From Bacteroides acidifaciens (lineage in GTDB: Bacteria > Bacteroidota > Bacteroidia > Bacteroidales > Bacteroidaceae), in NCBI RefSeq assembly GCF_024623065.1, contig NZ_JANJZR010000012.1, positions 1 to 64,000 of the forward strand: a stretch of 64,000 nucleotides of DNA, written 5' to 3'. The notes under the pieces are model-generated. The model saw only the letters and a program-made list of their open reading frames with translations. It searched no databases and was not told the DNA's origin. A program made the position numbers and the translations under genes. Of this stretch, positions 45,463 through 54,907 are shown piece by piece. Each line of letters begins with the position of its first letter. Within the stretch, counting starts at the first letter, position 1.

Positions 45463-46275
45463 TTTCAACTGTTCAGCCATTTGTGCCTGTACTTCTTGTG
45501 CGGCTATGCGGGCAGCTTCCGCAAATTTCTCGGTTTTATCCACATAGATGATACCACGGGATGAGTTGACAATCAATCCGCAGGTACTGTTCATACCATA
45601 TTTGCAAACTTCTTCCAGTGAGCCGCCTTGTGCGCCGATACCGGGAACAAGCAGGAAATGATTGGGGACAATCTTGCGGATATCCTCGAAAGCACGTCCC
45701 TGAGTTGCGCCTACCACATACATCATGCGGTCGTCGCCTGCCCATTCTTGTGATTTGCGCAGTACTTTCTCGAACAGACGTTCGCCGTTTACATCTTCTG
45801 TCAATTGGAAGTCATGAGAGCCTTTGTTGGAAGTCAATGCCAACAGGATCACCCATTTACCTTCGTAAGTAAGGAATGGAGTAACGCTGTCTTCACCCAT
45901 GTACGGAGCTACTGTTACAGAGTCGATATCAAGTTCTTCGAAGAAAGTACGGGCATACATAGCGGAAGTGTTTCCGATATCTCCACGTTTTGCGTCGGCA
46001 ATGATGAATTGGTCGGGATAATTATCCTTGATGTATTTTACCGTCTTTTCAAATGCAATCCATCCTTTTACCCCCATGCTCTCGTAGAAAGCCAGATTGG
46101 GCTTATAGGCGATACACAAATCAGCTGTCGCATCGATGATTGCTTTGTTGAACGCGAAGATTGGGTCTTCTTCTTTCAACAGATGTTCCGGAATTTTCTT
46201 GATGTCGGTATCAAGTCCTACGCAAAGAAATGATTTTTTGCGTTTTATGTTTTCAAATAATTGTTGCTTATCCAT
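45445..46275 (-). CDS. pyrF: Orotidine 5'-phosphate decarboxylase (type 2)
   Basis: The 276-residue enzyme makes UMP from OMP in pyrimidine synthesis. It shows [14 protein letters not shown], the catalytic Asp-x-Lys-x2-Asp motif in [18 protein letters not shown] (about 89-106), [11 protein letters not shown] and VNSSRGIIY. The length and the DAKRGDIG wording fit the longer type-2 subfamily. It follows prfA by 15 bp. The C-terminal end overlaps the last bases of the repeat element at 45402-45462. Confidence 0.96.
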   Translation of the reverse strand: MDKQQLFENIKRKKSFLCVGLDTDIKKIPEHLLKEEDPIFAFNKAIIDATADLCIAYKPNLAFYESMGVKGWIAFEKTVKYIKDNYPDQFIIADAKRGDIGNTSAMYARTFFEELDIDSVTVAPYMGEDSVTPFLTYEGKWVILLALTSNKGSHDFQLTEDVNGERLFEKVLRKSQEWAGDDRMMYVVGATQGRAFEDIRKIVPNHFLLVPGIGAQGGSLEEVCKYGMNSTCGLIVNSSRGIIYVDKTEKFAEAARIAAQEVQAQMAEQLKKVIND

Positions 46276-46290
46276 CTTTATAATAATGTT

Positions 46291-47403
46291 TTAGAGTTCG
46301 CTTTCTTTCAGTCGTTCCGCGTTTTCAGCCACAATCAAGTGGTCGATACAGTCTTGGATGTCTCCGTCCATGAAAGCGGCCAGATTGTAAATCGTGTAGT
46401 TGATGCGGTGGTCGGTGATACGTCCCTGCGGATAATTGTAAGTCCGAATTTTTGCCGAACGGTCGCCGGTCGATACCATTGTCTTGCGTTTGGAAGCAAT
46501 ATCATCGATATATTTCTGATGTTCTTTGTCGTAGATAAAAGTACGGAGACGTGCCAATGCTCGTTCTTTATTTTTCGGCTGGTCGCGTGTCTCGGTACAT
46601 TCAATCAGGATTTCTTCGGCAATGCCTGTATTCGGGTTCTTCCAGATATAGCGCAGGCGTACTCCTGATTCTACCTTATTGACATTCTGTCCGCCGGCAC
46701 CGCCGCTTCGGAAAGTATCCCATTTGATTTCGCCTTCATTAATGACTACGTCGAATTCTTCCGCTTCGGGAAGTACGGCTACCGAAGCTGCCGAAGTATG
46801 TACACGTCCCTGGGTTTCTGTGGCGGGAACACGTTGTACGCGGTGTACGCCCGATTCATATTTCAGGATTCCGTAAACATTGTCACCTGTGACGCTGCAA
46901 ACTATTTCCTTGAATCCGCCTGCTGTTCCTTCGTTCGCATTGGAGACTTCCATCTTCCAACCTTTTGTTTCGCAGAATTTGGCATACATACGGAAGAGGT
47001 CGCCGGCAAAGATGGCCGCCTCGTCACCACCTGCACCGCCACGGATTTCAAGAATCGCATTTTTGCTGTCCTGCGGGTCGGCGGGAACAAGCATCAGTTT
47101 GATTTCTTCTTCCAATACGGGAAGGCGTTCCTGGCTGTTATCCATTTCTTCTTTAGCCATTTCACGCATTTCGGCATCCGACTCACTGGCAAGTATACTC
47201 TTGGCCTCCTCGATGTTACCTAGCAATTGGATATATTCCTTGCGGGCTTTCATCAAGTCATCCAGTTCCTTATATTCCTTAGTCAGCTTGACATAGCGCT
47301 TTTGATCGGCAATTACTGCCGGGTCGGTGATAAGGGTTGATATTTCTTCAAAACGGGCTACAAGTCCGTCCAGTTTCTCTAATATGGTACTGTTGTCTGC
47401 CAT
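46291..47403 (-). CDS. prfA: Peptide chain release factor 1
   Basis: The 370-residue protein ends translation at UAA and UAG codons. It has a helical N-terminal domain, the peptidyl-tRNA hydrolysis motif GGAGGQNVNKVES (about 235-247), and the anticodon-like region with PATETQGRVHTSAASVAVLP. Near the end are SAKIRTYNYPQGRITDHRIN and an RF1-type tail. The PAT sequence of PATETQG fits the RF1 codon-reading tripeptide. It lies 3 bp after purM and 15 bp before pyrF, so the three are almost surely co-transcribed. Confidence 0.96.
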   Translation of the reverse strand: MADNSTILEKLDGLVARFEEISTLITDPAVIADQKRYVKLTKEYKELDDLMKARKEYIQLLGNIEEAKSILASESDAEMREMAKEEMDNSQERLPVLEEEIKLMLVPADPQDSKNAILEIRGGAGGDEAAIFAGDLFRMYAKFCETKGWKMEVSNANEGTAGGFKEIVCSVTGDNVYGILKYESGVHRVQRVPATETQGRVHTSAASVAVLPEAEEFDVVINEGEIKWDTFRSGGAGGQNVNKVESGVRLRYIWKNPNTGIAEEILIECTETRDQPKNKERALARLRTFIYDKEHQKYIDDIASKRKTMVSTGDRSAKIRTYNYPQGRITDHRINYTIYNLAAFMDGDIQDCIDHLIVAENAERLKESEL

Positions 47404-47406
47404 TCC

Positions 47407-48573
47407 TTAATATCTGAATTCTCCGAACTCGCTCTTTATGATTAACTCTGTATTGTCACATTCTTCAACGCGTCCTACTATCTGTGCCGGGATACCGAAT
47501 GACTCGGAAATAGCGATAACTTCTTCTGCATGTTCCGGTGACAGGTAAACTTCAAGACGGTGTCCCATATTGAATACCTTGTACATTTCGGCCCAGTCGG
47601 TGCTGCTTTGTTCCTGAATAGTTTTGAACAATGGGGGAACAGGGAAAAGGTTGTCTTTTACAACACGGACGTTTTCAACAAAGTGCAGCACTTTGGTCTG
47701 TGCACCACCGGAGCAGTGAACCATACCGTGAATTTCGGGACGTAATGCATCCAGCAATTTCTTTACTACCGGTGCATAGGTACGGGTAGGAGAGAGCACT
47801 AACTTGCCTGCATCAATCGGAGAACCTTCTACACTGTCTGTCAGTTTCAGATTTCCTGAGTAAACAAGTTCTTCGGGAACTGCCGCGTCATAGCTTTCCG
47901 GATATTTTTCGGCAAGGTATTTGCCGAATACATCATGGCGTGCACTTGTCAGACCGTTGCTGCCCATACCGCCGTTATATTCTTTTTCATAAGTAGCCTG
48001 TCCGTAAGAAGCAAGACCGACGATTACGTCGCCCGGACGGATGTTGGCATTATCGATAACGTCCGAACGTTTCATACGGCAAGTTACGGTAGAATCTACG
48101 ATGATAGTGCGAACCAAGTCGCCGACATCAGCAGTCTCGCCACCGGTTGCATATACGCCTACGCCCATTTCACGGAGTTCGGCAAGTAGTTCGTCTGTTC
48201 CGTTGATGATGGCGGAGATAACTTCTCCCGGGATTAATAACTTGTTGCGTCCGATAGTTGAAGAGACAAGGATGTTGTCTACGGCTCCTACACAAAGCAG
48301 GTCGTCGATATTCATAATCAAGGCATCTTGGGCGATTCCTTTCCATACAGACAGGTCGCCTGTCTCTTTCCAGTACATATAAGCAAGGGAAGATTTGGTT
48401 CCGGCACCGTCGGCATGCATGATGTTGCAATATTCCGGGTCACCTCCCAATATATCGGGAATAATTTTGCAGAATGCTTTCGGGAAAATTCCTTTGTCAA
48501 TGTTCTTGATGGCGTTGTGCACATCTTCTTTCGACGCGCTTACTCCACGCATCATGTATCGTTGATTACTCAT
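47407..48573 (-). CDS. purM: Phosphoribosylformylglycinamidine cyclo-ligase (AIR synthetase)-type protein
   Basis: The 388-residue enzyme closes the imidazole ring in purine synthesis, using ATP. It shows MHADGAGTKSSLAYMY, IAQDALIMNIDDLLCVGA, the GGETADVGDLV segment, PGDVIVGLASYG and VFNMGHRLEVYL near the end, all typical of the PurM/SelD fold. It is longer and more divergent than E. coli PurM (345), as are other Bacteroidetes versions I recall. It leads the purM-prfA-pyrF group with a -7 box about 30 bp upstream. Confidence 0.88.
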   Translation of the reverse strand: MSNQRYMMRGVSASKEDVHNAIKNIDKGIFPKAFCKIIPDILGGDPEYCNIMHADGAGTKSSLAYMYWKETGDLSVWKGIAQDALIMNIDDLLCVGAVDNILVSSTIGRNKLLIPGEVISAIINGTDELLAELREMGVGVYATGGETADVGDLVRTIIVDSTVTCRMKRSDVIDNANIRPGDVIVGLASYGQATYEKEYNGGMGSNGLTSARHDVFGKYLAEKYPESYDAAVPEELVYSGNLKLTDSVEGSPIDAGKLVLSPTRTYAPVVKKLLDALRPEIHGMVHCSGGAQTKVLHFVENVRVVKDNLFPVPPLFKTIQEQSSTDWAEMYKVFNMGHRLEVYLSPEHAEEVIAISESFGIPAQIVGRVEECDNTELIIKSEFGEFRY

Positions 48574-48602
48574 GAGTTATAGAATTATTTTGTATACGGC
48601 TG

Positions 48603-48610
48603 CAAAAATA
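48603..48610 (-). promoter_or_regulatory. -7 box of the purM-prfA-pyrF operon
   Basis: CAAAAATA reads TATTTTTG on the minus strand and fits TAnnTTTG, 30 bp upstream of the purM ATG. No convincing -33 box is seen. Confidence 0.65.
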
Positions 48611-48649
48611 CTGCTTTTTTTTCGTACAGCCAACTATCTTAATAGAAAT

Positions 48650-48709
48650 GCCGCTGACCAATAAAGTTTTCGTGTCTAATGAGATACGGAAACTTTATTG
48701 GTCAGCGGC
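48650..48709 (-). terminator. Long intrinsic hairpin downstream of lemA
   Basis: GCCGCTGACCAATAAAGTTT (48650-48669) pairs with AAACTTTATTGGTCAGCGGC (48690-48709), and the inner CGT/ACG extends the stem. It lies 25 bp past the lemA stop and before the purM promoter. The stem is longer than most terminators, and only a short mixed T stretch follows on the minus strand. Confidence 0.85.
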
Positions 48710-48733
48710 AAAATCTTTTCAGCACTTTTTTTC

Positions 48734-49315
48734 TTAGAACTCTACTTTAGGTGCTTTTTTACTGCCTTCTTCCGCTTCAAAATATGCTTTCTTATCGAAA
48801 CCGAACATTCCTGCAAATATGTTTTTGGGGAAACGGCGGATATTGGTATTGTAGGCTTGGGCGGCGTCATTGAAGTTCTTGCGTGCCACATTGATGCGGT
48901 TCTCAGTCCCTTCCAATTGTGCCTGTAATTCAAGGAAGTTCTGATTAGCTTTCAGGGCAGGATAATTTTCTGTGATAGCTAATAATTTTCCTAATGCGGA
49001 AGTTACTGCCCCTTGTGCTTTTTGATACTGAGCAAGTTTTTCCGGTGTCAGGTCGGCGGCATCCACTTTTATCTGGGTTGCCTGGCTGCGTGCGGCAATT
49101 ACTCCTTCCAATGTCTCTTTTTCATGCGTTGCGTACCCTTTCACTGTATTTACCAGGTTGGGAATCAAATCGGCACGGCGTTGGTATTGCGTTTCCACAT
49201 TTGCCCACTGGCCGTTTGTGTTCTCCTCCATAGTAACCAGACCGTTATATACACTGATTGCCCAAAAGACAAGGATAGCTACAACGGCTAAAATGATGAT
49301 AATTGACTTTTTCAT
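48734..49315 (-). CDS. lemA: LemA family protein
   Basis: The 193-residue protein has one N-terminal membrane segment (IIIILAVVAILVFWAISVYN) and then a helical domain with the LemA phrases RRADLIPNLVNTVKGYATHE and ENYPALKANQNFLELQAQLE. The conserved FNDAAQAYNTNIRRFPKN segment is also present. LemA proteins are membrane-anchored helical bundles of unclear function. It is 48 bp after a TPM-domain gene, a frequent partner, and ends the long minus-strand gene series at a strong hairpin. Confidence 0.93.
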   Translation of the reverse strand: MKKSIIIILAVVAILVFWAISVYNGLVTMEENTNGQWANVETQYQRRADLIPNLVNTVKGYATHEKETLEGVIAARSQATQIKVDAADLTPEKLAQYQKAQGAVTSALGKLLAITENYPALKANQNFLELQAQLEGTENRINVARKNFNDAAQAYNTNIRRFPKNIFAGMFGFDKKAYFEAEEGSKKAPKVEF

Positions 49316-49363
49316 ATTTACTGTTTTTATTGATATTGATATTCTGATTTTTGAGTTTTATTT

Positions 49364-50260
49364 TTAGAACCGTGAACCTGCACCGCCTCCGCCGCCCATT
49401 CCGCCGCCGAAGCTGCCTCCGCCGAAACTTCCGCCACCTATGCCGCCAATGAATGGTCCTCCGCCGCCACTGCGATGATGATAGTCATTCTCGTAACTTT
49501 GCTGGCGACGTACGAGAGTATGCCCGCAGTTTCTACAAGTATAAGTGACGTCTTCGGTTTTCACACCGTTAATCCGGGATACCACCCTGCTGCTACTTCT
49601 TTGTAATGTATGCTTACCGCATTTCGGACAACGGCTTTGTTTGCGTGCAGCAAAGAAAGCAATGCCTCCGCCAATCAGAACAAAGAAGAAGACAGCGAGT
49701 ATAAAATCAAACGAACTGCCGTCACTTGAATCGGAAAGGGAATCATTTTCCATAGAACCGTCAAGCCGTTGGCAAGTCGCTTTCAAACCTGCTACCATTC
49801 CTGCATCCCAATTCCCGTTTTTCAAATAGGGAATCATATATTGGGTTTGAATCCGCTTGCAGATAGCATCGGGAAGAACGCCTTCCAGGCCATAGCCGGT
49901 GTAAAACTGGATACAACGCTGGTCGGTAACCAGCAAGATAACCAGACCGTTATTTTTATCTTTCTTCCCTACGCCCCATTTGTTAAGTAATCGGTGGCTG
50001 AAATCGAAGCAATCCTCCTCTCCGATAGATGGGACTACGGCAACTACAGTTTCAATGCCTGTTTGCTGTTCCAAAGCATAAAGCATGGCATCTATACTGT
50101 CGCAAGACGCTTGTGAAAGTATCCCCGCAGGGTTGCAAACATACTGCATCTTATTCTGGAGATGAACTTTCGGAAGATTGTCTACCGTATATACTTTCTC
50201 TTGAGCCTGCAAGGGAATCAGTAGAAAAGTGAAGAGTATAAATGTAAATATTGGTTTCAT
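49364..50260 (-). CDS. TPM-domain (TLP18.3/Psb32/MOLO-1) membrane protein with zinc-ribbon and glycine-rich tail
   Basis: The start is placed at the ATG at 50260, where a signal peptide (MKPIFTFILFTFLLIPLQAQ) begins; 34 extra in-frame residues upstream overlap the next gene. The 298-residue product has the TPM domain (about 40-180, NPAGILSQASCDSIDAML and NNGLVILLVTDQRCIQFYTG, then GYGLEGVLPD). A membrane segment (FILAVFFFVLIGGGIAFF), a four-cysteine ribbon (CPKCGKH and CRNCGHT) and a Gly/Ser/Phe tail ending GGGGGAGSRF follow. It is paired with lemA 48 bp downstream. A quality-control or envelope role is only inferred. Confidence 0.88.
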   Translation of the reverse strand: MKPIFTFILFTFLLIPLQAQEKVYTVDNLPKVHLQNKMQYVCNPAGILSQASCDSIDAMLYALEQQTGIETVVAVVPSIGEEDCFDFSHRLLNKWGVGKKDKNNGLVILLVTDQRCIQFYTGYGLEGVLPDAICKRIQTQYMIPYLKNGNWDAGMVAGLKATCQRLDGSMENDSLSDSSDGSSFDFILAVFFFVLIGGGIAFFAARKQSRCPKCGKHTLQRSSSRVVSRINGVKTEDVTYTCRNCGHTLVRRQQSYENDYHHRSGGGGPFIGGIGGGSFGGGSFGGGMGGGGGAGSRF

Positions 50261-50267
50261 AACAGTT

Positions 50268-51218
50268 TTAATGAATGTATCGCCCGACGAACTCACGGAC
50301 TTTATCGGTGTATTCCTGCTGGTTCTCTTGGTATGAGACGGCATGGGTGGCACCCGGCACAATCCAAAGTTCCTTTGGTTCCGGTTTCGCTTTATAAAGC
50401 GGGTGTACCATCCATGTCGGGACGTATGTATCCTTATCTCCGTGAATAAACATCATTGGCAGTTTGCACTTCGCCACCTGTTTCAGTGAAGAAGCTTCTT
50501 TGAAGTTCCAACCGTATTTCTTTTCGCATAGCCAGCTTGTGGTGTACATTAGCGGGAAAGGCGGAAGTCCGAAAGATGACTTCAGTTCGTGGGAAAACTC
50601 ATCCCATACACTGGTGTAACCGCAATCTTCCACGAAGCATTTTACAAAAGGTTGCTGCTGCTCGCCGGATACCATCATCGTAGTTGCACCGCCCATCGAA
50701 ATGCCATGCACTACCATTTGCGTACTGTCTCCGAAAATTTCATTGGCAATATTCATCCACTGCAACACATCCAAGCGGTCTTTCCAACCCATCTGAATGG
50801 CACGGCCTTCACTTTCTCCTTGGTGCTGAAGCTCAGGAAGCAAAATGTTAAAGCCTAAGTCGCGGTTGTACAAGTAACCAATCATAAACATACGAATGGC
50901 ATTGTCTGTGTATCCGTGAACAATAACTGCTGTTTTGTTGGTCGGTTCGGGAGCAGCGACATAGTATGCATGAAGTTGTATGCCATGCGGATTGATGATG
51001 AAGGTATCTTTCAGCGCATCAACTTGTCGCAAGCTATCCACCCACGGATGCAGAAATGGATAGTTCCCGTACATAAAAGGATAAGAGTCGGCATCTTTAG
51101 ACAATATTTTCGCATCTGGCGCCAGCGAGAAGTTTAACATATAGAAACTTCCTCCGATAGCGCAACCGGTCATTACCAGCATAACGATAATAATGCTATA
51201 AACCACTTTCCTCTTCAT
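50268..51218 (-). CDS. Alpha/beta hydrolase, membrane-anchored or lipoprotein
   Basis: The 316-residue protein begins with a hydrophobic segment and a possible lipobox (MLVMTGCAIG). The hydrolase fold shows AVIVHGYTDNAIRM (oxyanion region), the nucleophile elbow VVHGISMGGATTM, the Asp in MFIHGDKDTYVP and the His in VPGATHAVSY. It resembles uncharacterised esterase/acyltransferase-like proteins. The substrate is unknown. It lies 7 bp before the TPM gene and 57 bp after aroE on the same strand. Confidence 0.85.
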   Translation of the reverse strand: MKRKVVYSIIIVMLVMTGCAIGGSFYMLNFSLAPDAKILSKDADSYPFMYGNYPFLHPWVDSLRQVDALKDTFIINPHGIQLHAYYVAAPEPTNKTAVIVHGYTDNAIRMFMIGYLYNRDLGFNILLPELQHQGESEGRAIQMGWKDRLDVLQWMNIANEIFGDSTQMVVHGISMGGATTMMVSGEQQQPFVKCFVEDCGYTSVWDEFSHELKSSFGLPPFPLMYTTSWLCEKKYGWNFKEASSLKQVAKCKLPMMFIHGDKDTYVPTWMVHPLYKAKPEPKELWIVPGATHAVSYQENQQEYTDKVREFVGRYIH

Positions 51219-51275
51219 ATGATACCTTTAACCTTTTTTTTACTCTCTCGTCTTGAAAAAGGGGTAGGAGAGAAT

Positions 51276-52022
51276 TTATTTGTGCCAGATTTCCCAGGCG
51301 GCAAATGCCTGAAGAAGCAACATTTCAAGACCGTTTTTTACAACGGCACCCTGTGCTTCTCCCTTTTTCATAAAAAGGGTAACGTTTGGATTATATAACA
51401 AATCGTAGAGCAAATGGTTTGGAGTAACCAACTCATAAGGAATATTAGGACAGAAATCGACCTTGGGAAACATGCCGACAGGAGTGCAGTTTACAATTAC
51501 CGTATATTCCGCCATGATTTCAGGGCTTAGCTCCTCATAGGTCAGCATGCCGTCCGCTCTGTGAGTGCGTGAAACGAACACGCTTTCAATGCCCAGGTTT
51601 TTAAGACCGTGGTAAACAGCCTTGGACGCTCCACCGGTGCCCAGAATCAAAGCCTTTTTGTGATGAGGCTGCAATAATGGTTGTATGGACTGGGTAAATC
51701 CGATAATATCAGAATTATAGCCGACCAGCTTCACTTTACCTTTTGGCTGACGGATAATTTTGATTACATTCACTGCGCCGATTTTCGCAGTATCAGGGTC
51801 TAGTTCGCTTAAGAAAGGAATCACTTGCTCCTTGTAAGGGATAGTGACGTTAAGACCGCGCAGATTTGGATTCTCTTCAATCACTTCCATGAAATCGTTG
51901 ATCTTGGGAATCTCAAAATTCACGTATTCCGCATTGATGCCTTCGGATTTGAACTTCTCGTTAAAGTATCCGATAGAAAATGAATGTCTCAAGGGGTAGC
52001 CGATTAAACCATATTTTTCCAT
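51276..52022 (-). CDS. aroE: Shikimate dehydrogenase
   Basis: The 248-residue enzyme reduces 3-dehydroshikimate with NADPH in aromatic amino-acid synthesis. It shows YGLIGYPLRHSFSIGYFNEK (substrate serines), GLNVTIPYKEQV with the catalytic Lys, ALILGTGGASKAVYHGLKNL (nucleotide site), and VNCTPVGMFP. It is somewhat shorter than E. coli AroE (272). It lies 38 bp after menG. Confidence 0.94.
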   Translation of the reverse strand: MEKYGLIGYPLRHSFSIGYFNEKFKSEGINAEYVNFEIPKINDFMEVIEENPNLRGLNVTIPYKEQVIPFLSELDPDTAKIGAVNVIKIIRQPKGKVKLVGYNSDIIGFTQSIQPLLQPHHKKALILGTGGASKAVYHGLKNLGIESVFVSRTHRADGMLTYEELSPEIMAEYTVIVNCTPVGMFPKVDFCPNIPYELVTPNHLLYDLLYNPNVTLFMKKGEAQGAVVKNGLEMLLLQAFAAWEIWHK

Positions 52023-52060
52023 AATACGAAAGGATTAAATTAATCAATCATAAAAACTCA

Positions 52061-52798
52061 CTATTTTGTCGCGGTATAAAGTGTGCAGATGCCAAAGGTT
52101 AGCCGCTTGAAATTAACCTCGCTGAATCCGGCTCGTGAGATGACTCCTTTCATGACTTCCCCTTGGGGAAATACTTTGATGGTGTCCGGTAGATAGCGAT
52201 AGGCACTGTTGTCTTTGGAGAGAAGTTTGCCCAGCAATGGGATGACGACTTTAGAGTAGACGGAAAACAGTTGTTTCATCGGAAAACGGTCGGGAGTGGT
52301 AAGCTCCAGAATTACAAGATGACCGCCTGGTTTCAGTACACGGCACATTTCAGAGAGCCCTTTGTCAAGGTCTTCGAAGTTGCGGATACCGAACGCTACG
52401 GTAATGGCGTCAAAGTCATTGTCGGCAAAAGAGAGTGAAGTACAGTCCTCCCGGGCAAAAGAGATTTTGTCCGAGAGTCCTTCCTTCTTTACTTTTTCAC
52501 GTCCCACATTCATCATACCTTCAGAGATGTCCGTGCCGATTAACTCGGCAGGGTGCAACTTGCGGCAGGCGAGGATGGCAAAATCCCCCGTGCCGGTAGC
52601 CACGTCCATCATGCGTTGCGGTTGGAAAGGACGCAGCCAGGCAATGGCTTTGCGGCGCCAACTGCGGTCGATACCTAAAGATAAGGTGTGATTCAGCTTG
52701 TCGTAGGTATGCGCGATATTGTCGAACATGCGTTCTACCTGCTCAGTCTTTTTCCCTTCCTTGTCGTAAGGCTTGATATGTTGTTGTGGGTAGTCCAT
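52061..52798 (-). CDS. menG: Demethylmenaquinone/ubiquinone C-methyltransferase
   Basis: The 245-residue class I methyltransferase (UbiE/MenG) carries out the final methylation of menaquinone. It shows [39 protein letters not shown] (SAM site), [20 protein letters not shown], and the end phrase [14 protein letters not shown]. Since Bacteroides uses menaquinone, the MenG reaction is the expected one. It starts 2 bp after purC. Confidence 0.95.
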   Translation of the reverse strand: MDYPQQHIKPYDKEGKKTEQVERMFDNIAHTYDKLNHTLSLGIDRSWRRKAIAWLRPFQPQRMMDVATGTGDFAILACRKLHPAELIGTDISEGMMNVGREKVKKEGLSDKISFAREDCTSLSFADNDFDAITVAFGIRNFEDLDKGLSEMCRVLKPGGHLVILELTTPDRFPMKQLFSVYSKVVIPLLGKLLSKDNSAYRYLPDTIKVFPQGEVMKGVISRAGFSEVNFKRLTFGICTLYTATK

Positions 52799-52800
52799 TC

Positions 52801-53745
52801 TTATTTATTCAAGAAATTTATTACGTTCTTTTCGATACGCTCAGCGATGTTGCTGGTATCTTCTTTCACAAATTTCTCGCCGGTGATGTTTTCGAACAGC
52901 TCGATGTAGCGGTCACTGATGCTCTGTACGATAGCCGGGGTCATTTCCGGCACTTTCTGACCATCCTTGCCTTGGAAACCGTTTTCCATCAACCATTCGC
53001 GGACAAATTCCTTGGAAAGCTGCTTCTGCGGTTCGCCTTTTTCGAAACGTTCCTGATAACCTTCAGCATAGAAATAGCGGCTGGAGTCCGGAGTGTGGAT
53101 TTCGTCCATCAAGTAGATAGTGCCGTTGTGCTTGCCGAATTCATATTTGGTATCGACAAGAATCAGCCCGCGTTCCGCAGCGATTTCGGTACCACGTTTG
53201 AAGAGAGCCAGCGTATATTTTTCAAGTACTTCATACTCTTCGGGAGTAGCCAGACCTTGTTTCAGGATTTCTTCTTTAGAGATGTCCTCGTCGTGCAGTC
53301 CCATTTCGGCTTTGGTAGTCGGAGTTACGATAGGTTCGGGGAATTTCTCGTTTTCACGCATTCCGTCCGGCAACTTCACACCGCAAATCTCGCGTACACC
53401 GCTTTTGTAAGCACGCCATGCACTACCGCACAGGTAACCGCGTACAATCATTTCTACCGGAAAGCCTTCGCACAATACACCGACAGTAACCATCGGGTCC
53501 GGAGTAGCCAGTTTCCAGTTCGGACAGATGTCAGTAGTGGCATCGAGGAATTTAGCTGCAATCTGGTTCAGCATTTGTCCTTTGTAAGGAATACCTTCAG
53601 GCAGTACCACGTCAAAAGCCGAAATACGGTCGGTTGCTACCATGACGAGTTTTTCGCCGTTGATGTTGTACACATCGCGCACTTTTCCGTGGTACACGCT
53701 TTTCTGTCCCGGAAAGTTGAAATCTGTTTTTGTTAATGCTTTCAT
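52801..53745 (-). CDS. purC: Phosphoribosylaminoimidazole-succinocarboxamide synthase
   Basis: The 314-residue enzyme joins aspartate to CAIR in purine synthesis, using ATP. It shows the start [20 protein letters not shown], then [52 protein letters not shown] and [12 protein letters not shown]. The length matches the longer PurC class. It is 2 bp ahead of menG and 71 bp after phoH; the gap has only short ACAAATTACAAG-type words. Confidence 0.96.
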   Translation of the reverse strand: MKALTKTDFNFPGQKSVYHGKVRDVYNINGEKLVMVATDRISAFDVVLPEGIPYKGQMLNQIAAKFLDATTDICPNWKLATPDPMVTVGVLCEGFPVEMIVRGYLCGSAWRAYKSGVREICGVKLPDGMRENEKFPEPIVTPTTKAEMGLHDEDISKEEILKQGLATPEEYEVLEKYTLALFKRGTEIAAERGLILVDTKYEFGKHNGTIYLMDEIHTPDSSRYFYAEGYQERFEKGEPQKQLSKEFVREWLMENGFQGKDGQKVPEMTPAIVQSISDRYIELFENITGEKFVKEDTSNIAERIEKNVINFLNK

Positions 53746-53816
53746 TGTTTTATCTATAATTACAAATTACAAGTCTCAAATCACAAGTCGCAATAGGTGT
53801 TCCGAACCTGAAGCGA

Positions 53817-54833
53817 TTATTCTTTTGCCAGTTTCGCCGGATGTTCTCCGTTGAGAACCGGTTGCTTGTTTTTCTGTTTCTCCCGTTCGGCTTTCGCTTC
53901 TTTGTCGAATTTCTCGTAAGCATCCACGATACGTTCCACTAGTTTATGGCGCACAATATCTTTTTTGTTCAACTCGACAAAACTGATGCCTTTCACTCCC
54001 TTCAAGATGCGGAGGGCTTGCACCAATCCCGATGTTTGCGAAGCGGGAAGGTCAATCTGCGTCATATCTCCCGTCACAATCATCTTGGTATTCATACCCA
54101 TACGGGTGAGGAACATCTTAATCTGTTGTGCGGTAGTATTCTGCGCTTCGTCAAGAATCACGACCGCATCATTCAGCGTACGTCCGCGCATAAAGGCCAA
54201 CGGGGCAATCTGTATAATGTTCAATTCCATGTATTCCTTTAACTTGGCGGCAGGTATCATATCTTGCAGGGCGTCGTATAAAGGTTGCAGATACGGATCG
54301 ATCTTATCTTTCATGTCGCCGGGCAGGAAACCGAGTTTTTCTCCGGCTTCTACGGCTGGTCGGCTGAGGATAATCTTTTTGATTTCCTTGTTTTTCAGCG
54401 CACGTACGGCAAGGGCGATAGCGGTATATGTCTTTCCTGAACCTGCCGGACCGATGGCGAACACCATATCGTTCTTTGCGAATCCTTCCACCAGTTTCAA
54501 CTGATTTTCACTTCGGGGGATGATAGGCTTTCCCGTGACGCTGAACACGATTACGTTTCCGCTCTGTTCCGCTTGTGGGGTATTTCCTTTTATAATGTCG
54601 ATGATAACCTCTTCTTTCAGTGAATTATATTCGGCGCAGTACTTTTCAATCTTGGTGATATTTTCCTCGAAGGCGCACATTTCCTCCTCGTCGCCCAGCA
54701 CTTTGATGACATTGCCACGGGCAACGATACGCAGCTTTGGATGTAAAGCTTTAATTAATTGTATGTTGGCGTTGTTTACACCGTAAAAAATAACAGGATC
54801 AACATCCTCAAGAACAATTGCTTTCTCTATCAT
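53817..54833 (-). CDS. phoH: PhoH-like P-loop ATPase
   Basis: The 338-residue cytoplasmic protein has a small N-terminal nucleic-acid-binding-like domain (about 1-120, with LRIVARGNVIKVLGDEEE). The PhoH ATPase core follows: AIGPAGSGKTYTAIALAVRA (Walker A), LGFLPGDMKDKIDPYLQPLYD and VVILDEAQNTTAQQIKMFLT (Walker B). The C-terminus is basic (EKFDKEAKAEREKQKNKQP). It resembles E. coli YbeZ/PhoL in ribosome or RNA handling. A -7 box lies upstream. Confidence 0.94.
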   Translation of the reverse strand: MIEKAIVLEDVDPVIFYGVNNANIQLIKALHPKLRIVARGNVIKVLGDEEEMCAFEENITKIEKYCAEYNSLKEEVIIDIIKGNTPQAEQSGNVIVFSVTGKPIIPRSENQLKLVEGFAKNDMVFAIGPAGSGKTYTAIALAVRALKNKEIKKIILSRPAVEAGEKLGFLPGDMKDKIDPYLQPLYDALQDMIPAAKLKEYMELNIIQIAPLAFMRGRTLNDAVVILDEAQNTTAQQIKMFLTRMGMNTKMIVTGDMTQIDLPASQTSGLVQALRILKGVKGISFVELNKKDIVRHKLVERIVDAYEKFDKEAKAEREKQKNKQPVLNGEHPAKLAKE

Positions 54834-54859
54834 TAAGTTGTATTAAAGAAAAATTTCTG

Positions 54860-54867
54860 CAAATTTA
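54860..54867 (-). promoter_or_regulatory. -7 box of the phoH-purC group
   Basis: CAAATTTA reads TAAATTTG on the minus strand and fits TAnnTTTG, 27 bp upstream of the phoH start. Confidence 0.55.
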
Positions 54868-54907
54868 ATCAAACGTTTTGGATTCTCTGATTGTTTGGAG
54901 GTGAATT

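Noticed and set aside
50261..50362. 34-residue N-terminal extension of the TPM-domain protein
   Set aside because: It overlaps the hydrolase gene upstream and precedes a clear signal peptide at 50260.
52786..53736. 316-residue plus-strand open frame
   Set aside because: Mirror of purC over nearly its full length; Phe/His-rich antisense composition.
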